A DNA stretch of 64,000 nt from Cacajao melanocephalus. Lineage: Eukaryota > Chordata > Mammalia > Primates > Pitheciidae. Shown here in pieces: positions 15,063-28,462 of the stretch. Position 1 is the first letter of the stretch. Each line of letters begins with the position of its first letter. The translations under genes were made by a program, and so were the position numbers. The stretch spans positions 119,501 through 183,500 of the forward strand of contig CAUYLG010005306.1 in the NCBI GenBank assembly GCA_963573385.1, written 5' to 3'. Under the pieces are notes generated by a model. It was not told the DNA's origin and did no database searches. It saw only the letters and a program-made list of their open reading frames with translations.

Positions 15063-16344
15063 TAGCTATTAAATAATGATATTTTTACATGGTAATATTT
15101 TTCCCAACTAACTCTTGAAGCATGGTGAAAATCTGAGTCATGGATATTATGGTAGGGCACCTACCAACAAATGTCTCCTTATTTAGTGCTCTTTTCTCCC
15201 ATTCTCTCTTCAGTTAAGCAGAGCATCTCCTCATTTGCACATTCATCTGTAACCCTAAGTCTATGCCCCTCCCTGAAGTCCTGTTCCCAAACCCCTTTTA
15301 TTCACTAAATCTGCTTTACCCCTTTTGTGGATGCTATTTATTTTATTCCTGTTCCATAAAATCTTTCCAACTAGTAAAAAAAATGAACTCTTACCTATTC
15401 ATTGTTTATTCAGTTGGATGCAGCAGTCTACTTACATCATATTTGTTTTATAATGTGTTTGTGCATGCATGATATGTGCTCATATAGGATTTGTCTAGCT
15501 TTCTTTTTAATGTAGGAAAACAATGTTTCTACTGTAGACCACGGGCAGAAATGCCATTCTAGAAGTCAAGCTAGATCTTGTGTGAGTCCATCATCAGAGT
15601 AGTCTCAGAAATGGAAGGAGCAGCCAGACATCTTTTTAAACTTTAAAAATGCACATTTTTGTATGCCCTATATATTACAGTTATAAAATAGAGGTTTCCA
15701 AAAGCTCATGGTTTTTAAAAATATAGATAGATAAATTTGAGCATGACGATGTAATTGGAATCATCCCACCTTAAAAGAGAAAAATAAATACCTCTATTAA
15801 CTATATGGTCTCATATACAGTTTTATTATAAAGGAAGTTGTTTTGTTTGCACATTCGAGTTGTCACAAGTACTGGGGAGAAGGGCGGACATTTGGATTCT
15901 TTTGCATGGAAACCAAGAAAAGCTGAAGAAAAGAAAAATAGGAGCTCTAGGAACTTTGAGCAATAGGATCTTGGGTATTCTGTTTCTCAGCCATCCTCAG
16001 CATGTTTCGTCCTTTCTGGTGCTGACTGGCTCAGAATTTGCAGAACCTCATTCATCTACATTCCACCACCACAACTTTTGCCATGTCAGATTATCAACTG
16101 CTCTGTCAGTCACTTAATATTTTTTAAAAAGGAACCCACTTTTTGTTTTAACCTTAACAAAATAATTTTTAAAGGACACTACAAATTTTTCCATAAATGG
16201 AAAAAATGCAGTACATTTATCTTACTAAACAGGAAAAATGAATACAATGGCATCCTTGGCCTATGGCTCACTTCCATCTTCATCTTGAGGGAGCAGAGGA
16301 AATTTAATGAAGGTTCCTCTCTGTCTTCTTTCCCCCAGCAGCAG
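15063..16344. other. Unassigned non-coding sequence
   Basis: No gene seen. It includes the second member of the short duplicated pair at 15689-15766. Short frames on the plus strand at 15860-16368 show no recognisable domain. Confidence 0.4.
15689..15766 (+). repeat. Short diverged direct repeat, copy 2
   Basis: Framed by 'tagaggtttccaaaagc' and 'gtaattggaatcatcc' like 13759-13833, about 1.9 kb away. The middle differs by small substitutions and a few inserted bases. Confidence 0.7.
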
Positions 16345-16522
16345 GTTCCAGCCTTAGCTGCATATTAGAGTGAGCTGGATGATTAAAAACAATGTGCTCG
16401 TGCCTGTAAACCACCCCCAGAGTTTGATTGCTTTGTGGTGAGGCTTGGGCATCAGTAGTTTCAAAGCCACCCCGGGTGACTCCAATGTGCAGCCAAGGCT
16501 GAGAACCACTGCCTGAGAAATT
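16345..16522 (+). mobile_element. hAT miniature element, MER5/MER58 group
   Basis: Contains 'agctgcatattagagtgagc', 'accacccccagagtttga', 'gaggcttgggcatcagtag', 'gtgactccaatgtgcagcc' and ends 'gctgagaaccactg'. That end is the characteristic hAT-Charlie terminal sequence. The element is non-coding and was mobilised by an absent transposase. Confidence 0.8.
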
Positions 16523-17092
16523 ACTCTACTTTGAATGAACTTTAAAGATGAATTAAGACTGCAAACCACAAATTTAAAAAGCCAGGTAGGTTGCATGTTC
16601 CCTGCCATATTGTATACCACTGGGGTGATCTGGTCTGGTACCAAATGGTGTATATACTATAATTTTAGAAATTTTAGGATGGTTTAGTTCTCTCCATGTG
16701 TTCTGCTATTGTTTCCTACCTCATAGCTTGTTTCTTCCTAGCTTCTACCTCTTCTTAAATAAGTATCATAGTTCCAACTTGTCTCATAAATTTTTTCCTG
16801 TGCCTCTTCAACACCAGTTCCTTCAGCCCAGGGACCCCATTAACTGTGTTTTCTAGTGCAAAATGCTGACAGGAGAAATTGGTGTGGCTCATCATTGTAG
16901 GATGGTCTGCATCACTATTGATGTTAGCGTTGCCAGCATGTGGATCCAGTCAGCCTCTCTGACACACGGGGAGAGGGCAGGGAAGTGAAGTCGTCTGCTA
17001 TTCAACAGGGCTGTTTCTGCACTGAGGCCTAGAGATTCTTTGAAAGGGCTTGGCCCTCACTTGGGCATTGATTGGTTTGTCCTGGACAGTGT
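16523..17092. other. Unassigned non-coding sequence
   Basis: Slightly more GC-rich than its surroundings; no gene or repeat recognised. Confidence 0.4.
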
Positions 17093-17225
17093 TTTCCACA
17101 CTTGGTCCATCCATCATCAAAATTAACGCAGGACTTTGAGAGTTTTGGTTCTATCCTCCCAAATTGCAACTCAGTAAGTCTGAAGGAGGGCGAGACTTTG
17201 AGAATTAAAGTAAAATGTAATAGCC
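17093..17225 (+). mobile_element. Possible hAT miniature element (MER5-like)
   Basis: 'cagtgttttccacacttggt', then 'caactcagtaagtctgaagg' and 'actttgagaattaaagt' match the order of MER5-type elements: terminal sequence, 'gattcagtaggtctgg' and 'gagaatttgcat'. Similarity is modest. Confidence 0.5.
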
Positions 17226-20200
17226 ACTTTGAATTGGGAACTCTGGGTTAAGTAATCCCTATGACTTTCGGTTTTCTACTCAACTCTATGGTTCTAATAA
17301 CCTCTACAATAGTGATATTAATATCTCAGAAAACAAAGACCATAGCTCCTATTTATTGAGATTTGTGGAACACAATTTCTAGGAAATATTAATTAGTGCC
17401 TGGACAACAAAAAAATAATAAAGGGAAATGCTGAATATTCAATCCTCCTCTTGGATATTAACAATGTGCTAGAATATTAGAGACTCTGAGAAGGCCTGTT
17501 ATAAAAAGAAATTTGTCTCTTAACCACTGAATTAATTGTGACATTGAACTTAAAGTGACAACTTTGTCTTAAGAAGTCTATTAACGCTTATTTAAGTTAT
17601 TTTCCCTTAACAGGATTTGGGGGCTGCAAGTCTCCACATTGTCCTATATGTGGTGAATTCTCAATAAAAGCTACTGATTGACAAATGGCCAGTAGGAGAA
17701 AGGCATAAGACTGAAACTCAGATTCATCAATTTTGCTAACTGTTAGCAGCCCTGGTAAAAGTTTTGACAAAGAGTTCAAAACTAATGGTTCCAATGAGGT
17801 TTTAGTATTAACTAATGTTTCATTCATCTTAGCTGCCAGTGTATTTGATTAATCTACGCTAGTATCTCCTCCCACCCAAAGAGAATAATAATTTTGTTTC
17901 TATACCGCATGGTTGTAGAACAAAAACAGAGCTTACAAATGTGGACTGTAAGCCATTCATCATCTTCAGTCTCATTTGCATTTCAGAGTTTCGAGTGCAG
18001 TAAAATTAATATTCATTAATCAAATATACTGCCTATCCAGTACCTGTACATAAGTAATTTCCAACACGTGTCTGTTAAATGAATCACAGGTAATTCTTGC
18101 CTCTTTGCTCTCTGGATTTTGTTTTTCAACAACACCTAAATCAGATACTGCAAACAACTAGGTGAATTTGCATTATTGATATAAGGGAAAGGGAACTAGT
18201 GTTTGCCAGAAGTTGATCTTTGTCTCGGGTGGATTAATCACAGCTGAGGTCAAGGTGAATAAATCTACTTTCCAGAATGTCACGGTTACAGTTCAAGACT
18301 AAAAGAAAACAAAGGAAGTTAGAGGCTAGAAAGAGGAAGGAAGTGAAAGACTCTCCAAAAGAAAATACAGATGTTCTAAGAGTCTCACAGTTGTTATAAT
18401 TTGACTTTGTAAAAAGTCCAATTGGACTTAGAAATGTTTGCTCTTAACAACATGCCATATTGTGTCAATTCCATGACGTGATGGAGAAGATAATATCTAG
18501 GGGTTACTGTTATTAAAAGTTATATTTACATTTTTAAAAATAGGGCATTTTTAATACTTTTATGTTAAAAGTAATACATATATATTTATGCACACACAGA
18601 GTTGCTATAATACTTGCGCTCTTTTACAGGAAAAATAACTCCTTTGAAATTTTTCATGCTGTTCATCTTCAAAATAAACTAGGACTGTGAATAGCTATTT
18701 TTTTCAAAAGTCACTAGTTAAGGTAAAAATGGTTTAAATAGCTCCATGCTTGCAAATGCACTTATAATATGTTTATAACATAGAAGATTCATTTTCAGTG
18801 GTATCCCACTAAAGCAGTTGCTTACATTATTGAAAATGAGGAAGTTTTTGCTACTTGGGTCAGTCCATTTTCATCTCTGACTACCCAGAAGAATATTAAC
18901 CCTTCAAGAGCCTGCCCAGACTCATTGTCCATGGAATTCAGTTGATTTAAGGTAGAAAATGTAGTTGTTATAAAGCTCTGAGTCTGGGTGTCTAGATAGC
19001 ATGGTGATAAGCATCATATAAACAAAGAGAGGGATGGAATTTAAGTTACCTTTATCTATGTCTCCTTTCATATACAGTATGTGCCATAGACAGACACCAG
19101 TGTCTCACTACATGACCACCCACAGAACATTACCGAATGTGACATTCTTCAGGGGAAATTAACAGAATTGTTTTTACTACATCAGTCTCTTCCAAGAACA
19201 CTGACTCAATAATGGTACTTAAAAAGTGACCAGGGGACCATGGAAATGTCTCTTTTCCATGGTCTTGACTAGAGGGCATAATAAATACTCCACATTCTAA
19301 AACTACTTAAAGCATAAGGATACAGAAGGAAACACTCCCTCCAACACAAACAGACTCAGGGATATACACACACAGATATACATGGGTGTCAGCATATTCT
19401 TTAGCTGGTATTTCAGATTGTCCAGTATTTTCTCTCTTTAGGTTATGTAACCATCCCTTCTGTCAGTCTTCAAATTTTTCTACTAATTGTATGTCGTCAC
19501 AGTAAACTTGTAATAGTAGATCACGGTTCTTTCCCCTATAAAAACATTTTTAAAATTCAAGAGGTTCCTTAGATTTCAAAGAATAATGGTCACAAAAGAA
19601 ATCCCAGATTAGAAATGTTGAAGAATAGAATTCATGTTAGAAACCTTAGATATCTGAATTTTTATGACCTAATAATTTTTGAAGAATCATCATATATTAA
19701 AAAATATATGTGCATTTCATTATAGTATTTTTAAATAAATAGGATCTGGCATAAATTTTGATGAACACTGCTTTTCCAGAGAAGCAGAACTTATTTGAGG
19801 GTTGACATATTTAATGATCATTAATTGGAATATCCATGGTAGAAATGAAACACAACCTTCAATCTCATTTTGTTTTCACATAGATAGTATATTTTACTGT
19901 GATCTGAGAAGAAAACTGTATGACTGGTATTTTTCAACAGCAGGGACACCATTTGGTGATTAGGAGGGATTAAAGATGAAAGAGAGAGTGACAAGGACAG
20001 TTCTGTAAAGAGATTAAGGCCTGGTTTGAAAAGAGAAATTGGGAGGAGGAAAATATTAGATGCAGAACCACTGTTTATTGGACATATCACAAAAGACCAT
20101 AAATATTTCTTGTGTGTGTGTGTGTGTGTGTGTGGTGTTGTATGAGCTAGAAGATGAAACTGACTTCAAGGGTTCAGGGCTTCATGTTTGTCAGCTCTGT

Positions 20201-21030
20201 GAGCTGTAAACATTGGTAAAACAAGCTAACCTGTTTAATACCACTGAGTTGAATTAAATTCACATGCACTATGAAGAACCTTGAAAGTTCATGTGGCTGG
20301 ATAGAAAAGTGCATTCTCTTCTCTAAATAAGCCTGTAATTAGAGCCTCAACTTTGGGGATATCACTTGTATACATTATCAAGTAGTTTTTCACTCAAAGT
20401 GAAAAGTAAAAGGGCAAATGGGAACCATAAAGACATTTTTTATTTTCTTTTTGGCTTGCTGTTATCAGTTGGCCTAAAATAATTGATAATTTCATTTATT
20501 TCTAATTCCTCAAAATTGAAAATTTCTGAAGTTTTTTTTTTTTTTTAATTCTTAAAACTGACTACTTTGGAGGTAGGCGTATGTTAGCAAGAAACTATTT
20601 TGGTTGTTTGTTCAGAGTTCTCTACATGTAAGTTAAGTAATCTTTAGAAGAACAGGAGGTGCTGATAGAATAATTGTGTTTACTCTTCCCACTTCATGAT
20701 TTCTTTCTTATAAACATTGTTTGGCATTATTGGGCTCCACGTTCCTTTTTCTCATCTGATGTTTTACAAATATTTTTCTAATTGCCTGAGACAGTGTGGT
20801 CCAATAAAGTTAAATTGACTTTGGGTTGAACTTGTTTGTCTGATCTCTTGCCAGAGGTTATAGTCACCCACTTGAACTGACTTTCACTCTGTTTGTTGGT
20901 CTCTGTCTCTTTCTCTCTCCCTTTTATGTTATTTTGAACTAGTTATCTATTTTTTTCTCCCTCTAGCCTATTGTACAACTCTCAAAGTAATTCTCAAGAT
21001 TTCCATAAACAGAAATGATTTTTAAAGGAA
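17226..21030. other. Repeat-poor non-coding sequence
   Basis: About 3.8 kb with no young transposon and no gene. It contains the octamer ATTTGCAT (17974-17981), a paired ATTAAT motif (18005-18020) and CACGTG (18065-18070). These are compatible with transcription-factor sites but can arise by chance. A (TG)n run lies at 20111-20134 and a T run near 20532-20547. Confidence 0.45.
20111..20134. repeat. (TG)n microsatellite
   Basis: A pure dinucleotide run of about 12 units. Confidence 0.95.
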
Positions 21031-21096
21031 TCTCTCTCTCTCTATCTCTCTATCTCTATCTCTATCTCTATCTCTATCTCTATCTCTATCTCTATC
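21031..21096. repeat. (TCTCTA)n microsatellite
   Basis: Starts as (TC)n and becomes a regular six-base unit TCTCTA repeated about eight times. Pyrimidine-rich on the plus strand apart from the single A of each unit. Confidence 0.95.
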
Positions 21097-24000
21097 ATCT
21101 CTCCACCCATCATCCATATAATTACCTTAGCCACCTAAATCAACAGTTGGAAGTTTCAACCTAGGACACTGGAAGAGGTGGACTAAATGCTTAGAAAACA
21201 AGAGTGCTTGGAATAGCTCAGTTGTTTGACGTCTGGAAACACTTTACAAACAACCTCCAGGAAAATAACAAAGCAAATAGCGCTGGTCTACCGCAATGGA
21301 ACAGATACGGTGTGTGATCAGTTAGCTGCAACCCGCAAATAAACACAGACAGGCAATCTAGCAAGCAAAAACAGAAACCACATTATTGTCTATCACAGGC
21401 TAAAGACTTTAAAGTAAACTTAAAGCCTCATATGTGTGACTTCTAGACTCTGAAAAGGAGGTTACAGGCTTCAAGGACTCTTCCTGGTTTTGTATAGTAA
21501 GCTCCCGAGTTTCTCTTTAACCCAAAAGATCAACATTTATTTTAACATCTACCCACTTTGACCAAAGCCTAAGTGTTGGAAGTCCTCATTCCTGTAGTTT
21601 TCTCTGACTGCTTTAGAACAGAGCTGGCACTGCAGACCTTGACTTCTCTTGGTGCAGTTATAGTTTCTTTGTCATATTTCAAACAGTTAGACCTAGGACT
21701 GGATCAAGAAAATGCAAAGTGGCACCATGAGATATGAGCCATTATTTAATGCATTGAACTTATTTTCACATGAAGTTGAAATTAGCACATCTGGGCTATT
21801 ACTCTTTGCCAAGAGTAATAAGCATTCTCAACTTTTTAGAAATTACAAGTAAGCTTTTTTTCTTTCTTTAAGGTGTGTGTGTTGGATCTATTATAACTTT
21901 CTTTCACTCCATCTCTCAGGATAGAATATCATCCTCATCTCTGTGTCATATACCAACTAGAAAGGTGAGTTGCTCACCTTGATTCCTTTTTCCCATCCCA
22001 AATCATAGATCTATTCTCATCTGAACTTATTTGCAAAGTAAGATTAGCCATAATATAGGAAGAAAGAATCATTTTTTTTCTGCTGAGCCTGAGCTAATAG
22101 TGCGCTCAGTCTTCAAAGTTTCATCTTTCTCCTTTAAAACTTTAGTCCCTTTTATTTCTCTTCAGCAGATCACCGATTACTGTACTTCCGATGCTTTTCC
22201 CATATCCTACACTCATAGATTAGCTTCATGGAGCATGGATTAATGTTGCATTATATGTTAAACAGAGGGAAGATAAACACATTTTATCTAATATGTTAAG
22301 ATGAAATGGGCCTGTAATTAGGGTAGACAAGATGATACCTGGTGAGTAACTAATCCATTTACCTCATTGAAGTTAGATGAAGACAGAAAGATGGTCATCA
22401 TCTTCTACTTTTCTTGATGCATTTCAAATGACCTAGATCCTACAGGCTGAGGTGGTCAACCTGACGTTTACTTGTATTCAATGTTAAAGTTATATACAAG
22501 AGAAAAATAATAGTGATATTATTACTGTTCAAAGTAATCTAGAAAGAACAAACTCTACTTACCTCTGACCACCCGTATTCATGTTCTGGTAAGAAATGGC
22601 AGCACCCAGTTTCTCCTATCCCCATAAATTTACCAGAATGTATCAAATTAATTCAATCAGAACTATCATCATGCCCTGGCTAACAAAAAAAGAAGACATT
22701 AAAAGTCAGTGTAGTTCTTGGATGATGCTTCCAGTTTCCAGAGAAAGGAGGAAAGAACCTGATACCCCTCAGCCCAATTATAATAAATTGTGAAATCCTT
22801 TGGGAAGGGCCAGAGTTAGGCAAATTAGAAAAATATTCTTTCTTCAATGTATTGTCAACTAAATGATAAGTAGTGCTTACCTTTAAAAAATAACAAAATG
22901 AGTCTCTATAAGGACCAAGGATGTTCACACTCTTTATTAGTGGGGATGCTGAAGCAGAAATAGGAGTCCTATGCTTATTTTTGCTCACAAACTGGAACCA
23001 ATACCTGCCACCATTAGTCTTCTCTCATATATGACTTTAACATTGAATACAGGTGAACATCAGTTCTTATTCTGTTAACACGTGGGATGTTACTTTAGAA
23101 AACTTTCACCAAGGGGTGAAAGAACCTTCTTAAAAGGGCAAGGGATGGAGGTGCTGGTGGTGTGTAAATTAAGAGACTGGAAGAAGGAGTACTTGTAAAC
23201 AGAGCTAAACCTGAGGACTAGAGAGGTCAGAAGGGGATGAAACATTGACAGTAACATCATCCCTCAGAACATCTGCATCATAAAATGACTGTTTTTTGTT
23301 AAAAAGACTGTTGCTTGTTTATTTGGTTAGAATTCCTTTATTCTACAAATATTTATCGAAGAGTTACTATGTGCCAGCCGTCATTCTAAGTGCTGCCAGA
23401 AACAAGACAATGTCCTTGCACATATGGGCAGGTTTCTTTCACAATATAATGGGGAAAAATGGAAAATTTTACACATACACACACAGGAGTGTATGTGTGC
23501 ATGCATGATTTCAAATTGTAATACATTTTATGAAGGATTAATAGGGAGCATTAGAAGATAGCAAGAGTGTGGTTGGGAGAATCTCAGACTTGGCTAAGTG
23601 GTTCACACAACTTCTATTCCAACCTCCTTCCACTCTCCCTTCTAGCTGCAAAGACAAAAATAAAAATAAAAGTTCTGTTTTTAGACTCCCTTGAAGTAGA
23701 GTTCTGGATGTGATATAGGTTCTACCAATCTTTGTACTTACAAAAGACTTGAATTCAGACATGAGTTAAGACAGTGACTACGAGGCAACAAATTTTGCTG
23801 CTAAGGATCTATCAAGTGCTGAGTAGCTCTTCAGCCAACATTATGTCAGGTATATTCCTGCAGGTAATGACTGCAATCTTCACTTTCTGGTTCTTGGATG
23901 TATGGCTGAGATAGTGTGATTTGAAGCCAGCAGTTTGGAGTGTGCTTTTCGATATCTCAGTTTCCAAAATGTGGCAAAAATAATAGCTCTGTTGGTAGAT

Positions 24001-24165
24001 GTTTTTGTAATCATTTTGAAAGCCTAACATGGAACTTCCTACCCTGATCATTCCAATAATTTGGTAAGTATTTAATAGCTTTTGTGTTAATACAGCAAGA
24101 GAAAATTTTGATATTTGAAATTGATTCTGGCTATAATAAGGGACTCCTTATGCTGTGTGGTCAAG
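21097..24165. other. Repeat-poor unassigned sequence
   Basis: No gene, exon or young transposon seen. The piece at 23345-23410 ('aaatatttatcgaagagtta', 'ctatgtgccagccgtcattc') resembles the same ancient repeat motif found at 2015-2110 and 34313-34450. Confidence 0.4.
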
Positions 24166-24830
24166 AATCACATGAGGGAAATTTGAGCTGATAATCTGAA
24201 GAACTGGAAAAAATCAGCCTAAGAACAGCCAAAAGAAGAATATTTCAGGCAGGAAGACTAACAAGTGAAAACATCTTAAGGCAAAGAGATTGCATGATGA
24301 GACTCAAAAAAAAAGAGATTTTTAGTATAAGATGAAATTAGAGAGATTGGTAGGAACCAACTTATGGCAAATAATTTGAATATTATAATATGTGTGATAG
24401 GAAACCATTAGATGGTATGAAGCAGGGAAGTGCCATGATCTTTTTAAAAAGATCTTGGCTAATGTAGAGAGAATAGATTAAACAGGAGAAACAGGGACAT
24501 CCCCTAAAAGAGTACTTGGAGAATTCAATAAAAAGTTAATGATATTTTAGAGGATCATAGTAGTCAAAAAATTCAAATTGGTCAAAATGATGTATTTAGG
24601 ATATACATTGGAGGAAAATTGACAGGAATTGCTGACAGATTGGTTAAGGGTATTTAAAAAGGGGGGAATAAAGTTGATACCAAGATTTTCAGATTGAACA
24701 ATTGGGTAGAATTGAGAAGAAAAATACAGGATGATAATCAGATCTGGGTGGGAAAATAAAGAGTTCAGTTTGGTACCTGTTAAGTTTGAGATACCTATAG
24801 ACTTATCTTTTACTGTGTAACCAGCCATTT
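24166..24830. repeat. Ancient mammalian dispersed repeat, family not assigned
   Basis: Contains 'ggaaaccattagatgg', 'aagcagggaagtgccatgat', 'aaaaagatcttggctaatgt', 'gaattgctgacagattgg' and 'ctgttaagtttgagatacct'. This series of phrases recurs in the same order in many mammalian loci, so I treat it as an old interspersed repeat. I cannot name the family without a library search. Confidence 0.55.
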
Positions 24831-25080
24831 CAAAACAGTAGCTTAAAACAATTTATCATTTCTTACAATTCTGTGGGCTCGTTGAATGGTTCTTCTATTT
24901 GTCTCACTTGACCTCACTTATGTTGCTGCATTCACCAGCATTTCATGGTATGGAAGATATGAGACTATTTCATTCACACATCTTAAAGTTGGTACCTACG
25001 ATTGGCTTTTCCTTTTGGTATTTTATCCTCCAGTAGGTTAGACTGCCTTCTCACCATGAGAAGGGACATGAGTGCAGGAC
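24831..25080. repeat. Ancient mammalian dispersed repeat, second family, not assigned
   Basis: 'ctgtgtaaccagccatttca', 'cagtagcttaaaacaattta' and 'tcttacaattctgtgggctc' match a commonly seen mammalian repeat opening ('gtggcttaaaacaaca...ctcacagttctg'). A piece of what may be the same family lies at 44625-45003. Confidence 0.5.
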
Positions 25081-26516
25081 ATTATCTTGTTCGGGGAGCA
25101 TGTAGAATGATGGCTGACCCTTAGACTGGCTTTTTACATGGAAGTCTCTCAGTGTAACAGACTAAGAAAATTAAAGCAAAGGCTACCAGGTCTTTTAAGA
25201 CAAGAGCCTGAGAATTGTATTACTACCATACTCTGTTCATTTCCTGGGCTCCAGCAGAGAAGGGACTCTTTAGGCAGTGCAGGCTCCAGTGGAGACACCT
25301 ACCTTCTTGTGGATGTCAAAAATAAAACAGGAGAGAGACAGTAAGAGCAAACCTCCTACTTGCCTTTAAATTATCAAGAACACCCTAAATATTTAACATC
25401 CACTCTAAGTCTACACCTCAGATGCTGAGGTTCAAAACTTTGTGCCTTCAAAGAGCTTACAGTACAATATAGGGAGCTAGAATACATAAACCAGCAAGTG
25501 CACAAAATTGTATACTATAATCGGTATCTCTGTAGTGGTAGAATGCAGAGGTGGAGTCCCTAAAAAATGTCTTAGAGAAGATTATATTTGAGTTATTCTT
25601 GAATATGAGAAGGGCATTTAGGCAGAGGAGCAGCAGGATGAAACATAAAAAGAATTGTCATAATCTCAAATAGAATCGTGGGTATCGCAAACTTTGGAAT
25701 CAAGTAATTGATTTCACTAACTGCTACTTTCAAGATTCAGCCAAGGGAAGGAGCAGAAGGGATATTCATTTAGAAAGATAGATTAGATGGTTTTCTATGA
25801 AGGGAAGAACTAATCTAACTTATTTTAATGGTTCCTCTTAAGGCAAGTCCATTCAGGTCAAAAGGGTAAGCATTCAAATGATTTTCTTTGAGATACACAT
25901 TCAGGATTTTTTGTAAGAGAAGAAAGGCCATGGCCTATCATATGGAACTCATTTCTTGAACTTGCAGATAGCTCTTATTTTTAGGGAATATGCAACTGAT
26001 TTAGGTAGGCTGTATCTCTTCACTGAAATACCTCTTATTCCTAATAATGAGTAATATTACACTTAAGTAAATGGGTTTAGGAATAAATTTTCTACTTATT
26101 TTTAATTACAATAGATGTTCCATAAGCCAAATTCGTGTAAACACAGTACATAACGAAAATATGAGGAACAGACTTTAAGATTTGTGGAGAATATTCCTGA
26201 TTACATTTCCCTGAAACTATTTTTCAAAACCACTATAATTCCCATCAAAAAAATGAATACTGCTAAATAATTTGAGCCTTCTTTTAAAAATTTCAATTCA
26301 ATCTCAGTGCATTATAGCATATTTATTATAAAATCATCATTTCTTTTTTAATAATCTAAAATTATTTTCATTATTAAATAAGAATAATTTCTTTAAGATG
26401 TCTTTAGGCTAAATATGAAAATTTGAAGTAGGTTCCTGTCTTTCTTATAAACATCTTCCTTCGGATTTGTGTTATATTTTATGTTTTTCTTATATGTCAT
26501 GTCCATAGGACATAGT
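25081..26516. other. Unassigned non-coding sequence
   Basis: No gene seen. Around 25435-25640 the text ('aagagcttacagtacaatat...gaatatgagaagggcattta') resembles ancient repeat sequence, unassigned. Confidence 0.4.
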
Positions 26517-26847
26517 AAACTATGACCTATGGGCCAAATGCAACATATTGCCTGTTTTTGCGGTCACGAGCTAAGAATTATTTTTCTATTTTTAAAATAG
26601 TGGAAAAAATCAAATGAAGGATAATATTTTGCAACACATAAAAAGTGTATGAAATTTACCTTTCAGATCCATAACTAAAGTTCTACTGGAGCACAGCCAT
26701 ACTCACTTACTTCTATAATGTCTATGATTGCTTTCACGCTGTAACAGCAGGGTTGAGTTATCGGGAAAGACATTGTATGGTCTGCAAGGCTTAACATATT
26801 TATACCTGGCCCTTTGCAGAAAGTTTGCTGTCCGTTGCCTTAGATGA
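26517..26847. mobile_element. Probable hAT-type DNA transposon relic
   Basis: Reads 'actatgacctatgggccaaa', 'agttctactggagcacagcc', 'ctatgattgctttcacgctg' and 'ctggccctttgcagaaagtt' then 'tgctgtccg'. This phrase order belongs to a widespread non-coding mammalian DNA transposon family whose consensus ends in 'tttgccgacc'. I assign it to the hAT group by its end sequence; the exact family name is not certain. Confidence 0.6.
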
Positions 26848-27701
26848 CAGGTTAAAATGCGTCTCCGCTAGATTGCATTGTGCAGCCCTTACATATGGTA
26901 TTTTTAACTATACAAATTAAGTGTTCAGAATGTGGCCCTTCTCCCTAGCTTCAGAGAATGAAAAACTGAAAATACAAGAAATGAAGTTTCTTGGATCAAA
27001 CTTATTAATTTAAGTTGTACTATCTGAAGGGAACTTATCTACTGAGGTTAAATCAAAAAGTTGTAATCTGGTTTTAGGAATAGCATTTTCTGTGATTGTA
27101 GTAGCATGAGTGTTGAAATTTTGTGCCTATGAAGATGGCCAGGGGGCCACTCCTGAGACCATTTGGATATAAATATAGAGGATTACCGTGTTTTGGAGAC
27201 GTTTTTAGTCTGGAATTCTACAGTGCAGTAGATGAAGCCTAATATGAATTGTTTTGGCATTGCTGGATTCATATGAAGCTCCATGCATTTACACATCTGT
27301 GTCTGCAACAAGAAGAGATAATTGTTCCACTCTATTGCTGTTTATGAATCAGAAGAACAAAAAGGCAACAGAATAAACAAAATGTCATGTCCATACAAAT
27401 CTTGATTAGGATAAAATCATCTGGCTGGCATTGCCTGCATACAGCATCGCCAACAGGGCGCCAGCCCATGAGGGAAGCCTGCACAAGTCCCCTGTCTTGG
27501 GTTTTCAAAGCTTGGGAAAGCTTATTTGAGGGTTTACACAAAAGCTAGATCTACCCCAAACAGTCAAGATCTAGTCTCCAAGTCCTTGTTATTATTAACC
27601 AACTTGTCTTTTAAAATCCCTGAAGTCTCAGGAGGTTTCATAATAATTGCAGCATTCAGGGTAGGGTGCTTATAAAAAATATGCTTGATTAATATTTAGA
27701 T
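26848..27701. other. Unassigned non-coding sequence
   Basis: No gene or recognisable repeat. Frames at 27332-27541 show no domain. Confidence 0.4.
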
Positions 27702-27910
27702 CAGGGTTGCTCAACTTCAGGACTATGGACATTTTGGGCCAGATAATTCTTTGTTGTGAAGTTCTACCCTTTGCACTATGTTTCGCAGCATTCCTATCCT
27801 CTTTCCTCTAAATGCCGATAGCGTTTTCCCAGTTGAGACAACTTAAAATGTCTCCAGACACATGCCAAATGTACCCTAGGGGGCAATACCTCCCCTAGTT
27901 GAGAACTGGG
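27702..27910 (-). mobile_element. MER20 hAT miniature element
   Basis: The plus strand begins 'cagggttgctcaac', continues 'gacattttgggccagataat', 'tctttgttgtgaag', 'cagttgagacaactt', 'aatgtctccagacacatgcc', and ends 'agttgagaactggg'. This is essentially the full length of MER20 in reverse orientation. MER20 copies elsewhere have been reported to act as regulatory DNA in placental mammals; nothing in this sequence shows such activity here. Confidence 0.88.
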
Positions 27911-28462
27911 ATTAAGAAAACTTGTTTAATACCTTAAAGGAATCAAAGGAGCTCTGGGAAGCCATGAGAACAGAATCAGATTTAAAAGACTCAGAATCTG
28001 AGTTTTAGGGCCATAAAACAATTATCTAAAAATCAAAATAATTACCTAAAATTTACTTTAAAACTCTGATTATACGTTAAGATTTCTAAAACCAGTCTTA
28101 GGTTTTCGTATAAAGAAGATAAAATCAGAAGACATCGTAGCTCTTTTACCTGTTCCAGTGTTTTACCTGCCGAATGGATGCAAAGACTGAACCAGTATTC
28201 TTGTCTGCAGAATTTTCTGTCCATTTATTCCTCTAGCTGACCGTGCCTGAGCACCTTCTGAGGGCTTTGACAGGCCCTCTGCTGGGTAGGAGGGCCCATA
28301 GTTCATGGGGTCACTTTTTGATAACATGACCCTGGTTTCTGCTTATAAACCTTTCATGACTCCTCTCAGCCTAAAAATTAAAATGAAAATTACAGCAAGT
28401 CCTTTACAGTTTTCTCTGTCATTACTTCCCCGGAATCCATTCAATTTCCAATGATTCATCTA
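27911..28462. other. Unassigned non-coding sequence
   Basis: No gene or repeat recognised between the MER20 and the next hAT element. Confidence 0.4.

Noticed and set aside
21031..21096. Regular repeats that might suggest a CRISPR array
   Set aside because: The unit is six bases with no spacers; it is a microsatellite in vertebrate DNA.
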